DNA from: Micromonospora sonchi
GTDB lineage: Bacteria; Actinomycetota; Actinomycetes; Mycobacteriales; Micromonosporaceae
DNA length: 64,000 bases
NCBI RefSeq assembly: GCF_014646235.1
Contig: NZ_BMNB01000032.1
Span: 1-64,000 of the forward strand
Direction of reading: 5' to 3'
Shown here: positions 25,625 through 33,871 of the stretch, one piece after another
Numbering within the stretch: position 1 is the first letter of the stretch
How the letters are laid out: each line of letters opens with the position of its first letter
Translations under genes and position numbers: made by a program
Notes under the pieces: generated by a model
What the model was told of the DNA's origin: nothing
Databases searched by the model: none
What the model saw: the letters and a program-made list of their open reading frames with translations, nothing else

Positions 25625-26815
25625 TCAGTATGACCTGGGTTGGCCGAGTACGTGTTGGGCGACGAAGTTGAGGATCATCTCGCGGCTGACCGGCGCGATC
25701 CGCCCGGCCCGTACCGCCCCCAGCAGCGTCGCCACCCCGTACTCCGTGGTCATGCCAGCGCCGCCGTGCACCTGCACCGCCGTGTCCACCGCCAGCGCCG
25801 CCGCCTCCCCGGCCGCGTACTTCGCCATGTTGGCAGCGACGCCGGCCTCCAGGTCGCGTCCGGCGTCGTAGAGCACGGCAGCCTTCTGGATCATCAGTCG
25901 GGACAGTTCCACCTGCACGGCGGCATGGGCGAGCGGATGCGACACGCCCTGGTGGGAGCCGATCGAGCGTCCGCCCCACACCGTCCGCGTGGCCGTGTAC
26001 TTCGAGGCGCGTTCGATGGCGTACCGGCCGGTGCCGGCGCCCATCGCGGCGACCATGATCCGCTCCGGGTTGAGGCCGGAGAAGAGCGCGAGCAGGCCGG
26101 CGTCCAGCGACTCGCCGACCAGCGCGTCGCCGGGCAGGCGAACGTCGTCCAGGTAGAGCAGGAACTGGTTCTCCGGGGAGAGGATCTCCATGTCCAGCTT
26201 GGACCAGGTCAACCCGGACGCGTCGGCCGGCACGATGAACAGCGCCGGCTTCAGCCTCTGCGGGGTCGCGTCCGCTGAGTCGGCACCGTCGTCCGTGTCG
26301 GCGACGCGCGCCACCACCAGCACGTGCCCCGCCTCGTCGACGCCGGAGATGTAGCACTTCTGGCCCGACAGCACCCAGTCGTCGCCGTCGCGGCGGGCCA
26401 CCGTGGCGAGGCGGTGGAAGTTCGATCCGGCCTGCGGTTCGGTGATCGCGAAGACGATCTTTTGGGAGCCGTCCGCCAAGCCTGGCAGGTGGCGCTTGCG
26501 CTGCCGCTCGGTGCCGTGCCGGTTGATGACGGTGGCGGCGATGGCGGGAGAGACCACGAGCAGCAGCAGCGGGCAGCCGGCCGCCGCCAGCTCCTCGCAG
26601 ACGACGGCGAGCTCGGTGATGCCGCCGCCCCCGCCGCCGTACTCGGTCGGGATGTTGACGCCCAGGTAGCCGAGCCGCCCGGCTTCGTGCCACAGCTCTG
26701 TGGTGTGCTCGCCGGCCTTGGCCTTCGCCACAAAGTAGCGGTGGCCGTACCGCTTCCCCAGCGCCCGCACGGCGTCGCGCAGCTGATTCTGCTCTTCAGT
26801 CAGGTCGAAGTTCAT
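25625..26815 (-). CDS. Acyl-CoA dehydrogenase (FAD)
   Basis: This 396-residue flavoenzyme oxidises an acyl-CoA to the 2,3-enoyl-CoA. The family features are seen: an N-terminal helical domain, the FAITEPQAGSNFH substrate and flavin region, the VLSGQKCYISG strand, and the C-terminal helices with VQVHGGAGMTTEYG. The length is normal. It is the last gene of the carboxylase operon; its start overlaps the carboxylase alpha stop (ATGA), which implies coupled synthesis. In a leucine or terpenoid-type route it would make the alpha,beta-unsaturated acyl-CoA that the carboxylase then uses. The chain length and branching of the substrate cannot be read from sequence. Confidence 0.93.
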   Translation of the reverse strand: MNFDLTEEQNQLRDAVRALGKRYGHRYFVAKAKAGEHTTELWHEAGRLGYLGVNIPTEYGGGGGGITELAVVCEELAAAGCPLLLLVVSPAIAATVINRHGTERQRKRHLPGLADGSQKIVFAITEPQAGSNFHRLATVARRDGDDWVLSGQKCYISGVDEAGHVLVVARVADTDDGADSADATPQRLKPALFIVPADASGLTWSKLDMEILSPENQFLLYLDDVRLPGDALVGESLDAGLLALFSGLNPERIMVAAMGAGTGRYAIERASKYTATRTVWGGRSIGSHQGVSHPLAHAAVQVELSRLMIQKAAVLYDAGRDLEAGVAANMAKYAAGEAAALAVDTAVQVHGGAGMTTEYGVATLLGAVRAGRIAPVSREMILNFVAQHVLGQPRSY

Positions 26816-28836
26816 GGCTGAGCCTCCTCAAGGGGGTTGACCACGGCGAGCACGGCGCCGGTGTCGACCCGGCCGCCGGCCGGGACCGGCAGCTCGGCGA
26901 CCACACCGTCGGCGGGGGCGAGCACGGGGTGTTCCAGCTTCATCGCCTCCAGGATCAGCAGCGGGTCACCGGCGACGACCCGCTGGCCGACCGCCACGTG
27001 CACCCGGGTCACCACGCCAGGCAGCGGCGCGAGCAGCGACCCGGCGGCCAGCTTCGCGGTCGGCAGGGGAAAGCGCGGCAGCTCGGCCAGGCGCGCGGCC
27101 CCGTCCGGGCCGTCCACGAAGATCTCCGACCCGACCCGGTGTACGCGGTACGCCCGCCGCACCCCGGCCACGTCCAGCACGACCCGCTCCGGGTACGCCT
27201 CGACCATGGTTACGGCCGGCATCGCGTCGGCGGCGCTGCCCTCGGCAGCCGGGGTGTTGCCGGCAGCCGCGGGGGACGGCGACGCCGACCACTCGGCGAG
27301 GCCGCCTGCGCGATTCAGGCGGTACCGGCTTTCGATCTCGTTGCCGTCCCGGCCGGTGAAGCGGGTGACCTGCGGGAAGGCGGGCACGTTTCGCCAGCCC
27401 GACGGCAGCCCACGCAGCACCGGCGCCGAGGCCCGGCGGGCGGCGGCCGAGGCGAGGGCCGCCGCCAGGGCGACCAGGGGAACATCGCCGGCCGGCAGCA
27501 AGGGCGCGAAGAGCTCGGGGTGTCGGTCCAGGAAACCGGTGTCGACGTCGACGGCGCCGAACTGCGGGCTGCGCAGAACGCGGACCAGCAGGTCCCGGTT
27601 GGTGGCCACGCCGTGCAACTCGGCCCGGGCGAGGGCACCGGCCAGCGCACGGGCCGCCTCGGCGCGGGTGGGCGCCCAGGCGATCACCTTGGCGAGCATC
27701 GAGTCGTAGTGGACGGTCACCACCGACCCGTCGACCACGCCGGAGTCCAGCCGCAGGCCGCGCTCCGACGCGAACTCGGCGGTCACCCCGGGCACGGCGA
27801 ACCGGTGCAGGGTGCCGGTCGCCGGCCGGTACCCCTGGGCCGGGTCCTCGGCGCAGAGGCGTACCTCGATGGCGTGGCCCTCGGCCGGCGGGGCCGCGGT
27901 CAGCGACAGGGGCGAACCCTCGGCGACGAGCAGTTGCAGCCGGACCAGGTCCAGGCCGGTGGTCAGCTCGGTGACCGGATGCTCTACCTGGAGGCGGGTG
28001 TTCATCTCCAGGAAGTAGAACTCGCCGCCCGGGGCGAGCAGGAACTCGACCGTGCCGGCCCCGACGTAGTCGACCGCCCGGCCGGCGGCCACCGCCGCCT
28101 CGTGCAGCCGCTCCCGCACCCCGTCCGGGAGGACGCCCGGGGCCTCCTCGACGATCTTCTGGTGGCGGCGCTGGATCGAGCACTCGCGCACGCCCAGGGC
28201 CACCACCGTCCCGTACGCGTCGCCGAAGATCTGGACCTCGACGTGCCGGCCGCTGTCGACGTACCGCTCGATGAAGACCGTGCCGTCGCCGAACGCCGAC
28301 GCCGCCTCGCGGCGCGCGCCGGACACGGCCTCGGCGAGCCCGTCGGCGTCGCGGACCACACGCATGCCGCGCCCGCCGCCCCCGGCGGACGCCTTCACCA
28401 GCACCGGAAAGTCGGTGACCTGGGCGGCGTCGGTCCAGGTGGGCAGCATCGGCACGCCCGCCTCGGCGAGCAGCGCCTTCGCCGCCAGCTTGTCGCCCAT
28501 CGCGGCGATCGCCTGGGCGGGCGGCCCGACCCAGGTCAGACCGGCGTCGGCGACCGCCGTGGCGAATTCGGCGTTCTCGGCGAGGAAGCCGTAGCCGGGG
28601 TGGACGGCGTCCGCGCCGGACCGGCGGGCCGCGTCGAGGATCGCCCCGATCCGGAGGTACGTCTCGGCGGGCGTGTTCCCGGGCAGCCGGACCGCCTGGT
28701 CGGCCTCGGCGACGAAGGGTGCCTCGGCGTCCGCGTCGGAGTGCACGGCGACCGTCTGCACGCCGAGCGCCCGGCAGGTGGCGAAGACCCGGCGGGCGAT
28801 CTCGCCCCGGTTGGCGACCAGGAGCCTGCTGATCAT
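26812..28836 (-). CDS. Biotin-dependent acyl-CoA carboxylase, alpha subunit (biotin carboxylase + BCCP)
   Basis: The 674-residue protein carries a biotin carboxylase (MISRLLVANRGEIARRVF; ATP-grasp with KASAGGGGRGMRVV; EMNTRLQVEHPVTE) and a C-terminal biotin carrier domain with the biotinylated Lys in LILEAMKLEHPV. The linker part between (BT-like region) is of the methylcrotonyl/geranyl/propionyl-CoA carboxylase kind. It charges biotin with CO2 and delivers it to the beta subunit at 28895. The two genes are 58 bases apart and the gap contains a repeat (28851-28898). It overlaps the acyl-CoA dehydrogenase by 4 bases. Which acyl-CoA is carboxylated depends on the beta subunit. Confidence 0.93.
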   Translation of the reverse strand: MISRLLVANRGEIARRVFATCRALGVQTVAVHSDADAEAPFVAEADQAVRLPGNTPAETYLRIGAILDAARRSGADAVHPGYGFLAENAEFATAVADAGLTWVGPPAQAIAAMGDKLAAKALLAEAGVPMLPTWTDAAQVTDFPVLVKASAGGGGRGMRVVRDADGLAEAVSGARREAASAFGDGTVFIERYVDSGRHVEVQIFGDAYGTVVALGVRECSIQRRHQKIVEEAPGVLPDGVRERLHEAAVAAGRAVDYVGAGTVEFLLAPGGEFYFLEMNTRLQVEHPVTELTTGLDLVRLQLLVAEGSPLSLTAAPPAEGHAIEVRLCAEDPAQGYRPATGTLHRFAVPGVTAEFASERGLRLDSGVVDGSVVTVHYDSMLAKVIAWAPTRAEAARALAGALARAELHGVATNRDLLVRVLRSPQFGAVDVDTGFLDRHPELFAPLLPAGDVPLVALAAALASAAARRASAPVLRGLPSGWRNVPAFPQVTRFTGRDGNEIESRYRLNRAGGLAEWSASPSPAAAGNTPAAEGSAADAMPAVTMVEAYPERVVLDVAGVRRAYRVHRVGSEIFVDGPDGAARLAELPRFPLPTAKLAAGSLLAPLPGVVTRVHVAVGQRVVAGDPLLILEAMKLEHPVLAPADGVVAELPVPAGGRVDTGAVLAVVNPLEEAQP

Positions 28837-28850
28837 TGAGCCTGCCTCTC

Positions 28851-28898
28851 GTTCGCGACTGCGGGACTACTCCGTTTCGCTGCGTTCCTCGCGCTCAC
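28851..28898. repeat. GC-rich repeat at the end of the carboxylase beta gene (copy A)
   Basis: The element TTCGCGACTGCGGGACTACT...CTGCGTTCCTCGCGCTCA overlaps the stop codon of the beta-subunit gene. A second, 75-80% similar copy by eye is at 32231-32275, again covering a stop codon (of the TIGR03084 gene). On the coding strand both read TGAGCGCGAGGA(A/G)CGCAGCG after the last sense codon. Confidence 0.65.
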
Positions 28899-30496
28899 AT
28901 TCGAAAGACGCCGAAGCGCTCGGCGCCCTTGACCGGGCCGTTGTGGATCGCCGACAGGCAGAGCCCGAGGACGGTACGGGTGTCGCGGGGGTCGATCACC
29001 CCGTCGTCGTAGAGCCGCCCGGAGAGGAACAGAGCGCCGGACTGGGACTCGATCTGCTGCTCCACCATCATTCGCATCGCCGCGTCCGAGTCCTCGTCGA
29101 ACTCGCGTCCCCGCGCGGCGGCGGCCTGCCGGGCCACGATGGAGAGCACCCCGGCCAGCTGCGCCGGGCCCATCACCGCCGACTTGGCGTTCGGCCAGGT
29201 GAACAGGAACCTTGGTTCGTACGCCCGGCCGCACATCCCGTAGTTGCCCGCACCGTACGAGGCGCCCAGGTTGACCGTCAGGTGCGGCACCGTCGAGTTC
29301 GACACCGCGTTGATCATGAGTGCGCCGTGCTTGATGATGCCGCGTTGCTCGTACTCGGTGCCGACCATGTAGCCGGTGGTGTTCTGCAGGAAGATCAGCG
29401 AGGTGTCGGACTGGTTGGCGAGCTGGATGAACTGCGCCGCCTTCTGCGCCTCCGCGCTGAACAGCACACCCCGGGCGTTGGCGAGGACGCCGACCGGGTA
29501 GCCGTGCAACTCGCCCCAGCCGGTGACCAGCGCACTGCCGTAGGCCGGCTTGAACTCGTCGAACTCGCTGCCGTCGAGCACCCGGGCGAGGACGTCGCGC
29601 GGGTCGAAGGGCACCCTGAGGTCGAAGCTGGCGATGCCGAGCAACTCCTCCGGGTCGTACCTCGGTGGCTGCGGGCACGGGTTGCGCGGCCCGGGACCAT
29701 GCTTGCGCCAGTTCAACCGGCGTACGCACTGCCGGGCCAGCCGGATGCCGTCCCGCTCGTCGGCGGCGAGGAAGTCGGCCAGGCCGGAGGCGGTGGCGTG
29801 CATCGCCGCGCCGCCCAGCGACTCGTCCTCGGCGTCCTCGCCGGTAGCCATCTTGACCAGCGGCGGCCCGGCCAGGTAGACCTGCGAGCGGTCGCGGATC
29901 ATGATGGTGAGGTCCGACATCCCGGGCACGTACGCGCCGCCGGCCGTGGCGTTGCCGAAGACCACGCTGACCGTGGGGATCTTCGCGGCCGAGAGCAGGG
30001 TCAGGTCGCGGAACACCCGGCCGCCCGGGATGAAGATCTCCGCCTGGGTGGGCAGGTCCGCGCCGGCCGACTCGACCAGGTTCACCATCGGCAGGCGGTT
30101 GGCCAGGGCGATCTCGCCGGCCCGTCGGGTCTTGGCGAGCGACCATGGGTTGACCGCGCCGCCGCGTACCGTCGGGTCGTTGGCGATGACCAGGCACTCG
30201 ACGCCCTCGACCACGCCGATCCCGGTGACCACGCTGGCCCCGACCGGAAAGTCGGTGCCGTACGCCGCGACCGGGGAAAGTTCCAGGAACGGGCTGTCCG
30301 CGTCCAGCAGCAGCTCGATGCGCTCCCGGGGCAGCAGCTTGCCGCGTTTGTGGTGCCGGGTCACGTACTTCTCGCCGCCGCCGGCCCGGGCCTGGTCGAG
30401 CGCGACGTCCAGTTCGGCAAGGCGCTCCAGCAGCGCCTCCCGGTTGGCCCGGAAGGCCGGCGAGGCAGGGTCGATCGCGCTGTCGAGTGTGGTCAC
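28895..30496 (-). CDS. Acyl-CoA carboxylase beta subunit (carboxyltransferase)
   Basis: The 533-residue protein is a crotonase-fold carboxyltransferase with the two halves of the family: LVNLVESAGAD-type N-terminal half (GRVFRDLTLLSAAKIPTVSV) and the C-terminal half with GWGELHGYPVGVLANARGVL, QNTTGYMVGTEYEQRGIIKH and GASYGAGNYGMCGRAYEPRF. The last two motifs are those of methylcrotonyl-CoA and geranyl-CoA carboxylase beta subunits rather than propionyl-CoA carboxylase, so a branched unsaturated acyl-CoA is the likely substrate. It works with the alpha subunit at 26812. It is 28 bases downstream of the AtuA-like gene in the same operon. The ATG start is normal for the family. Confidence 0.93.
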   Translation of the reverse strand: MTTLDSAIDPASPAFRANREALLERLAELDVALDQARAGGGEKYVTRHHKRGKLLPRERIELLLDADSPFLELSPVAAYGTDFPVGASVVTGIGVVEGVECLVIANDPTVRGGAVNPWSLAKTRRAGEIALANRLPMVNLVESAGADLPTQAEIFIPGGRVFRDLTLLSAAKIPTVSVVFGNATAGGAYVPGMSDLTIMIRDRSQVYLAGPPLVKMATGEDAEDESLGGAAMHATASGLADFLAADERDGIRLARQCVRRLNWRKHGPGPRNPCPQPPRYDPEELLGIASFDLRVPFDPRDVLARVLDGSEFDEFKPAYGSALVTGWGELHGYPVGVLANARGVLFSAEAQKAAQFIQLANQSDTSLIFLQNTTGYMVGTEYEQRGIIKHGALMINAVSNSTVPHLTVNLGASYGAGNYGMCGRAYEPRFLFTWPNAKSAVMGPAQLAGVLSIVARQAAAARGREFDEDSDAAMRMMVEQQIESQSGALFLSGRLYDDGVIDPRDTRTVLGLCLSAIHNGPVKGAERFGVFRM

Positions 30497-30524
30497 AGCC
30501 GGGTGCCCCTCGCGGCGATCTCGT

Positions 30525-32216
30525 TCATGATTTTGGATGCAGGTGGGCCGGCAGGTCGATGATCCGGGAGCGGAGCAACTCGCCGAGCGCCTTGGCCTGC
30601 GGATCGAACCGGGTGGAGGCGGCCACCCCCGGCCCGAGCAGCCCCTCGATCACGAAGTTGACCGCCCGCAGGTTCGGCAGTTCGTGCCGTGTGACGGTCA
30701 ACGGAGCGGTCTCCGGCAACAGTTCCGCCAGCCGCTCCACCGTGAGCCAGCCGCGCAGCCAGGCCCAGGTCGCATCCGTACGCGCCCAGACGCCGAGGTT
30801 CGCGTCGCCGCCCTTGTCACCCGAACGCGCCCCCACCACCGTGCCCAGCGCCGCCCGTCGACTCACCCCACTGCCCGGTAAGGAGGGGCCCCCTGTTAAC
30901 GCCTGGTGTAGTAAAGGGGCCCCCTCCAAACACGTCACCGGCGGCGGGACGATCGGGACCCGGGTGCCGTCCGGCAGCACCGCGACGTGGGCGACCGCGT
31001 CCTGCGGCACGGTGTCGGCGGTGAAGACGCCGTACGGAATCGCGTCGCCGGGTGGTGTGGTCAGCGTGCAGCCCGGGTAGGAGGCCAGGGCCAGCTCCAC
31101 CGCCGCCGCCGAGAACGCCCGACCGGCCCGCGCCCGGTCACCGTCGCGCAGGTGTACGTGCAGCAGCGAGCTGGCCGTCTCAGTGTCGGCGGCGTCCGGG
31201 TGATCGGTGCGGGCCAGCACGAATTCCAGCCCGTCCCTGCCGACTGCCTCCTCCAGTTGCGCCCGGACCAGGGCCGCCTTGGCAGGGATGTCGAGCCCGC
31301 AGAGTACGAAGGTCATCGAGTTGCGGAAACCGCCCAGGGTGTTGACGCCGACCTTGAGCGTCTCCGGCGGTGACGTCCCCCGCACGCCGGACACCCTTAC
31401 CCGGTCCGGCCCGTCCTGGGCCAGTCGCACGGTGTCCAGGTGGGTCACCACGTCCGGCCCGAGGTATGCCGGACCGCCGACCTCGTACAGCAACTGGGCG
31501 GTGACCGTCTCGACGGTGACCGCGCCGCCGGTACCGGGATGCTTGGTGAGCACCGCCGAGCCGTCCGGGTGCAGCTCGGCGATCGGGAAGCCCGGCCGGT
31601 GCCCGCCGTCGGGCAGTTCAATGAAGAAGCTGAAATTGCCCCCGGTGACCTGCGCCCCGCACTCGATCAGGTGCCCGGCGACGGTGGCTCCGGCCAGCGC
31701 GTCGAGGTCGTCGCGTCCCCAACCGAAGCGCGCGATGGCCGGGCCCACGACCAGCGAGGCGTCGGTGACCCGACCGGTCACCACCACGTCCGCCCCGGCG
31801 TCCAGGCAGGCGGCGATGCCGAACGCCCCGAGGTACGCGTTCGCGCTGAGTGCGTCCGGTCGGGCCAGGGCATCGCCCTCGACGTACCCGATCCGGACAG
31901 GGAGGCCGAGGCGGTCGGCGAGCGCACGGATCGCGGTGGCCAACCCCGCAGGGTTGAGTCCACCGGCGTTGGTGACCAGCCTGACCCGGCGGTCGAGCGC
32001 GGTGTCGAGACAGCCCTCAAGCTGCCGCAGGAACGTCTTCGCGTAGCCCAGGTCGGGATCACGCATCCGGTCCCGGCCGAGGATGAGCATGGTCAACTCG
32101 GCCAGGTAGTCGCCGGTCAGCACGTCCAGTTCGCCGCCGTCGAGCATCCCCCGCCACGCGGAGAACCGGTCACCGTAAAAGCCGGAGGCGTTGCCGACGC
32201 GCAGCACCCCGCTCAT
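30525..32216 (-). CDS. AtuA-like acyclic terpene utilization protein (DUF1446)
   Basis: The 563-residue protein has the AtuA/DUF1446 core (RVGNASGFYGDRFSAWRGML, LVTNAGGLNPAGLATAIRAL, ADVVVTGRVTDASLVVGPAI, LIECGAQVTGGNFSFF) and, after residue about 460, a smaller AtuA-like domain (ALGTVVGARSGDKGGDANLG). In Pseudomonas atuA belongs to the acyclic terpene (citronellol) operon with geranyl-CoA carboxylase; its reaction is not established. Here the neighbours are a carboxylase pair and an acyl-CoA dehydrogenase, which fits the same kind of route. Between the two domains a GGGGCCCC inverted repeat is inserted in frame (30879-30927). It encodes LEGAPLLHQALTGGPSL and brings three TTA codons. Confidence 0.9.
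   Translation of the reverse strand: MSGVLRVGNASGFYGDRFSAWRGMLDGGELDVLTGDYLAELTMLILGRDRMRDPDLGYAKTFLRQLEGCLDTALDRRVRLVTNAGGLNPAGLATAIRALADRLGLPVRIGYVEGDALARPDALSANAYLGAFGIAACLDAGADVVVTGRVTDASLVVGPAIARFGWGRDDLDALAGATVAGHLIECGAQVTGGNFSFFIELPDGGHRPGFPIAELHPDGSAVLTKHPGTGGAVTVETVTAQLLYEVGGPAYLGPDVVTHLDTVRLAQDGPDRVRVSGVRGTSPPETLKVGVNTLGGFRNSMTFVLCGLDIPAKAALVRAQLEEAVGRDGLEFVLARTDHPDAADTETASSLLHVHLRDGDRARAGRAFSAAAVELALASYPGCTLTTPPGDAIPYGVFTADTVPQDAVAHVAVLPDGTRVPIVPPPVTCLEGAPLLHQALTGGPSLPGSGVSRRAALGTVVGARSGDKGGDANLGVWARTDATWAWLRGWLTVERLAELLPETAPLTVTRHELPNLRAVNFVIEGLLGPGVAASTRFDPQAKALGELLRSRIIDLPAHLHPKS
30879..30927. repeat. GGGGCCCC inverted repeat of intergenic type, in frame inside the AtuA-like gene
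   Basis: Two arms (GGAGGGGCCCCC at 30882-30893 and GGGGCCCCCTCC at 30916-30927) flank TGTTAACGCCTGGTGTAGTAAA. The element ends in TAA-type bases on both sides, which read as TTA codons on the coding strand (30912-30914, 30897-30899, 30879-30881). The repeat keeps the reading frame of the AtuA-like gene and sits at the linker between its two domains. I recall elements of this form from intergenic DNA of Micromonospora and Salinispora. Confidence 0.7.
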
Positions 32217-32230
32217 CGGGGCCGTCTTTC

Positions 32231-32275
32231 ATTCGCGGCTGCGGGGCTCCGCTGCGCTGCGCTCCTCGCGCTCAT
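32231..32275. repeat. GC-rich repeat at the end of the TIGR03084 gene (copy B)
   Basis: The unit TTCGCGGCTGCGGGGCTCCG...GCGCTCCTCGCGCTCA is a variant of the repeat at 28851-28898. It is flanked by a direct repeat of about 18 bases, CGCTCATCGGGGCCG(T/C)CTTT (32210-32229 and 32269-32288), one copy over the AtuA-like start and one over the TIGR03084 stop. Confidence 0.65.
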
Positions 32276-33042
32276 CGGGGCCGCCTTTTGGTGCCGGGCG
32301 GACCGGCGAACGCCTGGGCCACGTCCAACCACCCGTCGGCGACCGGCCCGGTGGCGACCAGGGCGAGGTCGGCGCGGTGCCGGCGCCGCGTCACCAGCAG
32401 GCAGAAGTCGAGCGCCGGACCGGTGACCCGGTCGGCCGCGTTCGCCGGACCGAAGGACCAGGTCACCCCGGTGGGCGCGACCAACTCCACCCGGACCGGC
32501 GCCGTGGGCACCGCCCGGCCGTGGGCGGCGAAGCTGTGTCCGACGGTACGGAAGCCGAGGTACGCGATGTGCCGCAGCCGGTCGGTGACGGGCCGGGTGA
32601 CGCCGAGTGCCTCGGCCACGTCCTCGCCGTGCGCCCAGGTCTCCATGATCCGGGCGGTCGCCATCGAGGCCGGTGACATGCGGGTGCCGTACCAGGGCAA
32701 CTTCTCCCCGGCGGCGGCGAGGGCGGTGGCGAGCGCCGAGCGGCCGGCCCGCCAGCGGGTCAACAACACGTCGGGCGGGGCGAGGAACGCCTCCGCCCCG
32801 GCGTCGACCAGCCGGGCCGGGTCCGGCGCGGAGGCAACCGAGGCGTGGAACGCATCGGCGTCGGTCGCGGCGAGGCGGGCTGCCTCATCGGTCCACGCCA
32901 GGTGGGCGATCTGGTGGGCGATCGTCCAGCCCACCGCCGGGGTCGGCCGCGCCCAATCCGGTGACGGCAGCGGTGCGACGAGCGCGTCGAGCTGCTCGGA
33001 CTCGGCGGCCAGATCCGTGAGCAGTGCGGTCAGGTCGACCAT
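32272..33042 (-). CDS. TIGR03084-family protein (DinB-like metal-binding fold)
   Basis: This 256-residue protein has the DinB/mycothiol-dependent maleylpyruvate isomerase-like start (TDLAAESEQLDALVAPLPSP, GWTIAHQIAHLAWTDEAARL) with the metal-binding His residues (HQIAHL and the later ETWAHGEDVAEAL). TIGR03084 proteins are confined to actinobacteria and are found next to acyl-CoA metabolism genes and TetR regulators. Their reaction is not known; the fold suggests a thiol-dependent (mycothiol) step. It is 25 bases after the TetR gene and 55 bases before the AtuA-like gene, in one direction, so all are likely co-transcribed. The stop codon lies within a repeat copy. Confidence 0.9.
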   Translation of the reverse strand: MVDLTALLTDLAAESEQLDALVAPLPSPDWARPTPAVGWTIAHQIAHLAWTDEAARLAATDADAFHASVASAPDPARLVDAGAEAFLAPPDVLLTRWRAGRSALATALAAAGEKLPWYGTRMSPASMATARIMETWAHGEDVAEALGVTRPVTDRLRHIAYLGFRTVGHSFAAHGRAVPTAPVRVELVAPTGVTWSFGPANAADRVTGPALDFCLLVTRRRHRADLALVATGPVADGWLDVAQAFAGPPGTKRRPR

Positions 33043-33067
33043 GATGCCTCCGGGCGGGTTGGTCCGG

Positions 33068-33688
33068 TCAGGTGGGTGTGTACGCGGTGGTGAGCAGGGT
33101 GGCCAGCTGGTGTTTCCAGGCGTGCAGCAGCGTGGCCCGGCGGGTCGAGTCGTCGCTGAGCAGGTTGGCCACGCCGAGCCCGCGCAGCAGGTCGAGGGTG
33201 GCCTGCACGGCCTCGCGTACGCCTGGCCGCCGCTCGTCCACCCCGAGCAGGTCGACGGTCAGCCGGTGCATCTCCCGGCCGATCCGGGTTTCGAGCGGCA
33301 GCAGGGCGGCGCGCAACTCGGCATCGGTGCGGGCGGCCACCCACAGCTCCAGTGCCGCGACGAAGAGCGGCCCGGTGAAGGCGGCGGCGAGCAGGTCCAC
33401 CACCCGGTCCAGCCGGTCGGCGCCGGCCGGCAGCGCGTCCGCCTCGGCGCGCAGCTCCGCCGCCCGGCGCTCGGTGAGGTGGCCGACGGCGGCGGTGACC
33501 AGGGCGGTCCGGGTCGGGTAGTGGTGCAGTTGGGCGCCCCGGGAGACGCCGGCCCGGGCCGCCACGACGGTGGTGGTGGTGCCGGACCAGCCGTGCTTGA
33601 CCAGGCAGTCGACGGTCGCCTCCAGCAGCCGGGCCTGGGTGGCCCGACTGCGTTCCTGTTGAGGGGCGCGCGTCGATGCGTGGCGCAT
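33068..33688 (-). CDS. TetR-family transcriptional regulator of the acyl-CoA operon
   Basis: The 206-residue product has the TetR DNA-binding helices (RATQARLLEATVDCLVKHGW, TTTTVVAARAGVSRGAQLHH) followed by a helical ligand domain. The ATG at 33688 fits the family start. It is the first gene of the run TetR-TIGR03084-AtuA-carboxylase beta/alpha-acyl-CoA dehydrogenase and probably represses it together with itself until an acyl-CoA or related ligand binds. A perfect 5-1-5 palindrome GTCAGCCTGAC (33693-33703) and a TTGACT box lie just upstream. The ligand is unknown. Confidence 0.92.
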   Translation of the reverse strand: MRHASTRAPQQERSRATQARLLEATVDCLVKHGWSGTTTTVVAARAGVSRGAQLHHYPTRTALVTAAVGHLTERRAAELRAEADALPAGADRLDRVVDLLAAAFTGPLFVAALELWVAARTDAELRAALLPLETRIGREMHRLTVDLLGVDERRPGVREAVQATLDLLRGLGVANLLSDDSTRRATLLHAWKHQLATLLTTAYTPT

Positions 33689-33692
33689 GGTC

Positions 33693-33724
33693 GTCAGCCT
33701 GACGCCATCAAAACAAACAGTCAA
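33693..33724 (-). promoter_or_regulatory. Candidate promoter and TetR operator
   Basis: On the minus strand TTGACT (33724-33719) and CAGGCT (33701-33696) are 17 bases apart. The palindrome GTCAG-C-CTGAC (33693-33703) covers the -10 box. The start codon lies 5 bases further on, so the transcript would be almost leaderless. The palindrome over the promoter is what an autorepressor of TetR type would use. Confidence 0.35.
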
Positions 33725-33871
33725 GCCTGACTTTTTTTGCGGTGACCGAGACGATCCGGTCCGGGACCTGTCCCGGTGGCCGGACAGCCCGGCCAGCGAG
33801 GGCCCTGCCGGTCACGAATGCCGCCGCGTCGGGAGCGGGCAGGCGGGAAGCTCCGGTGACCCGGCCGGACG

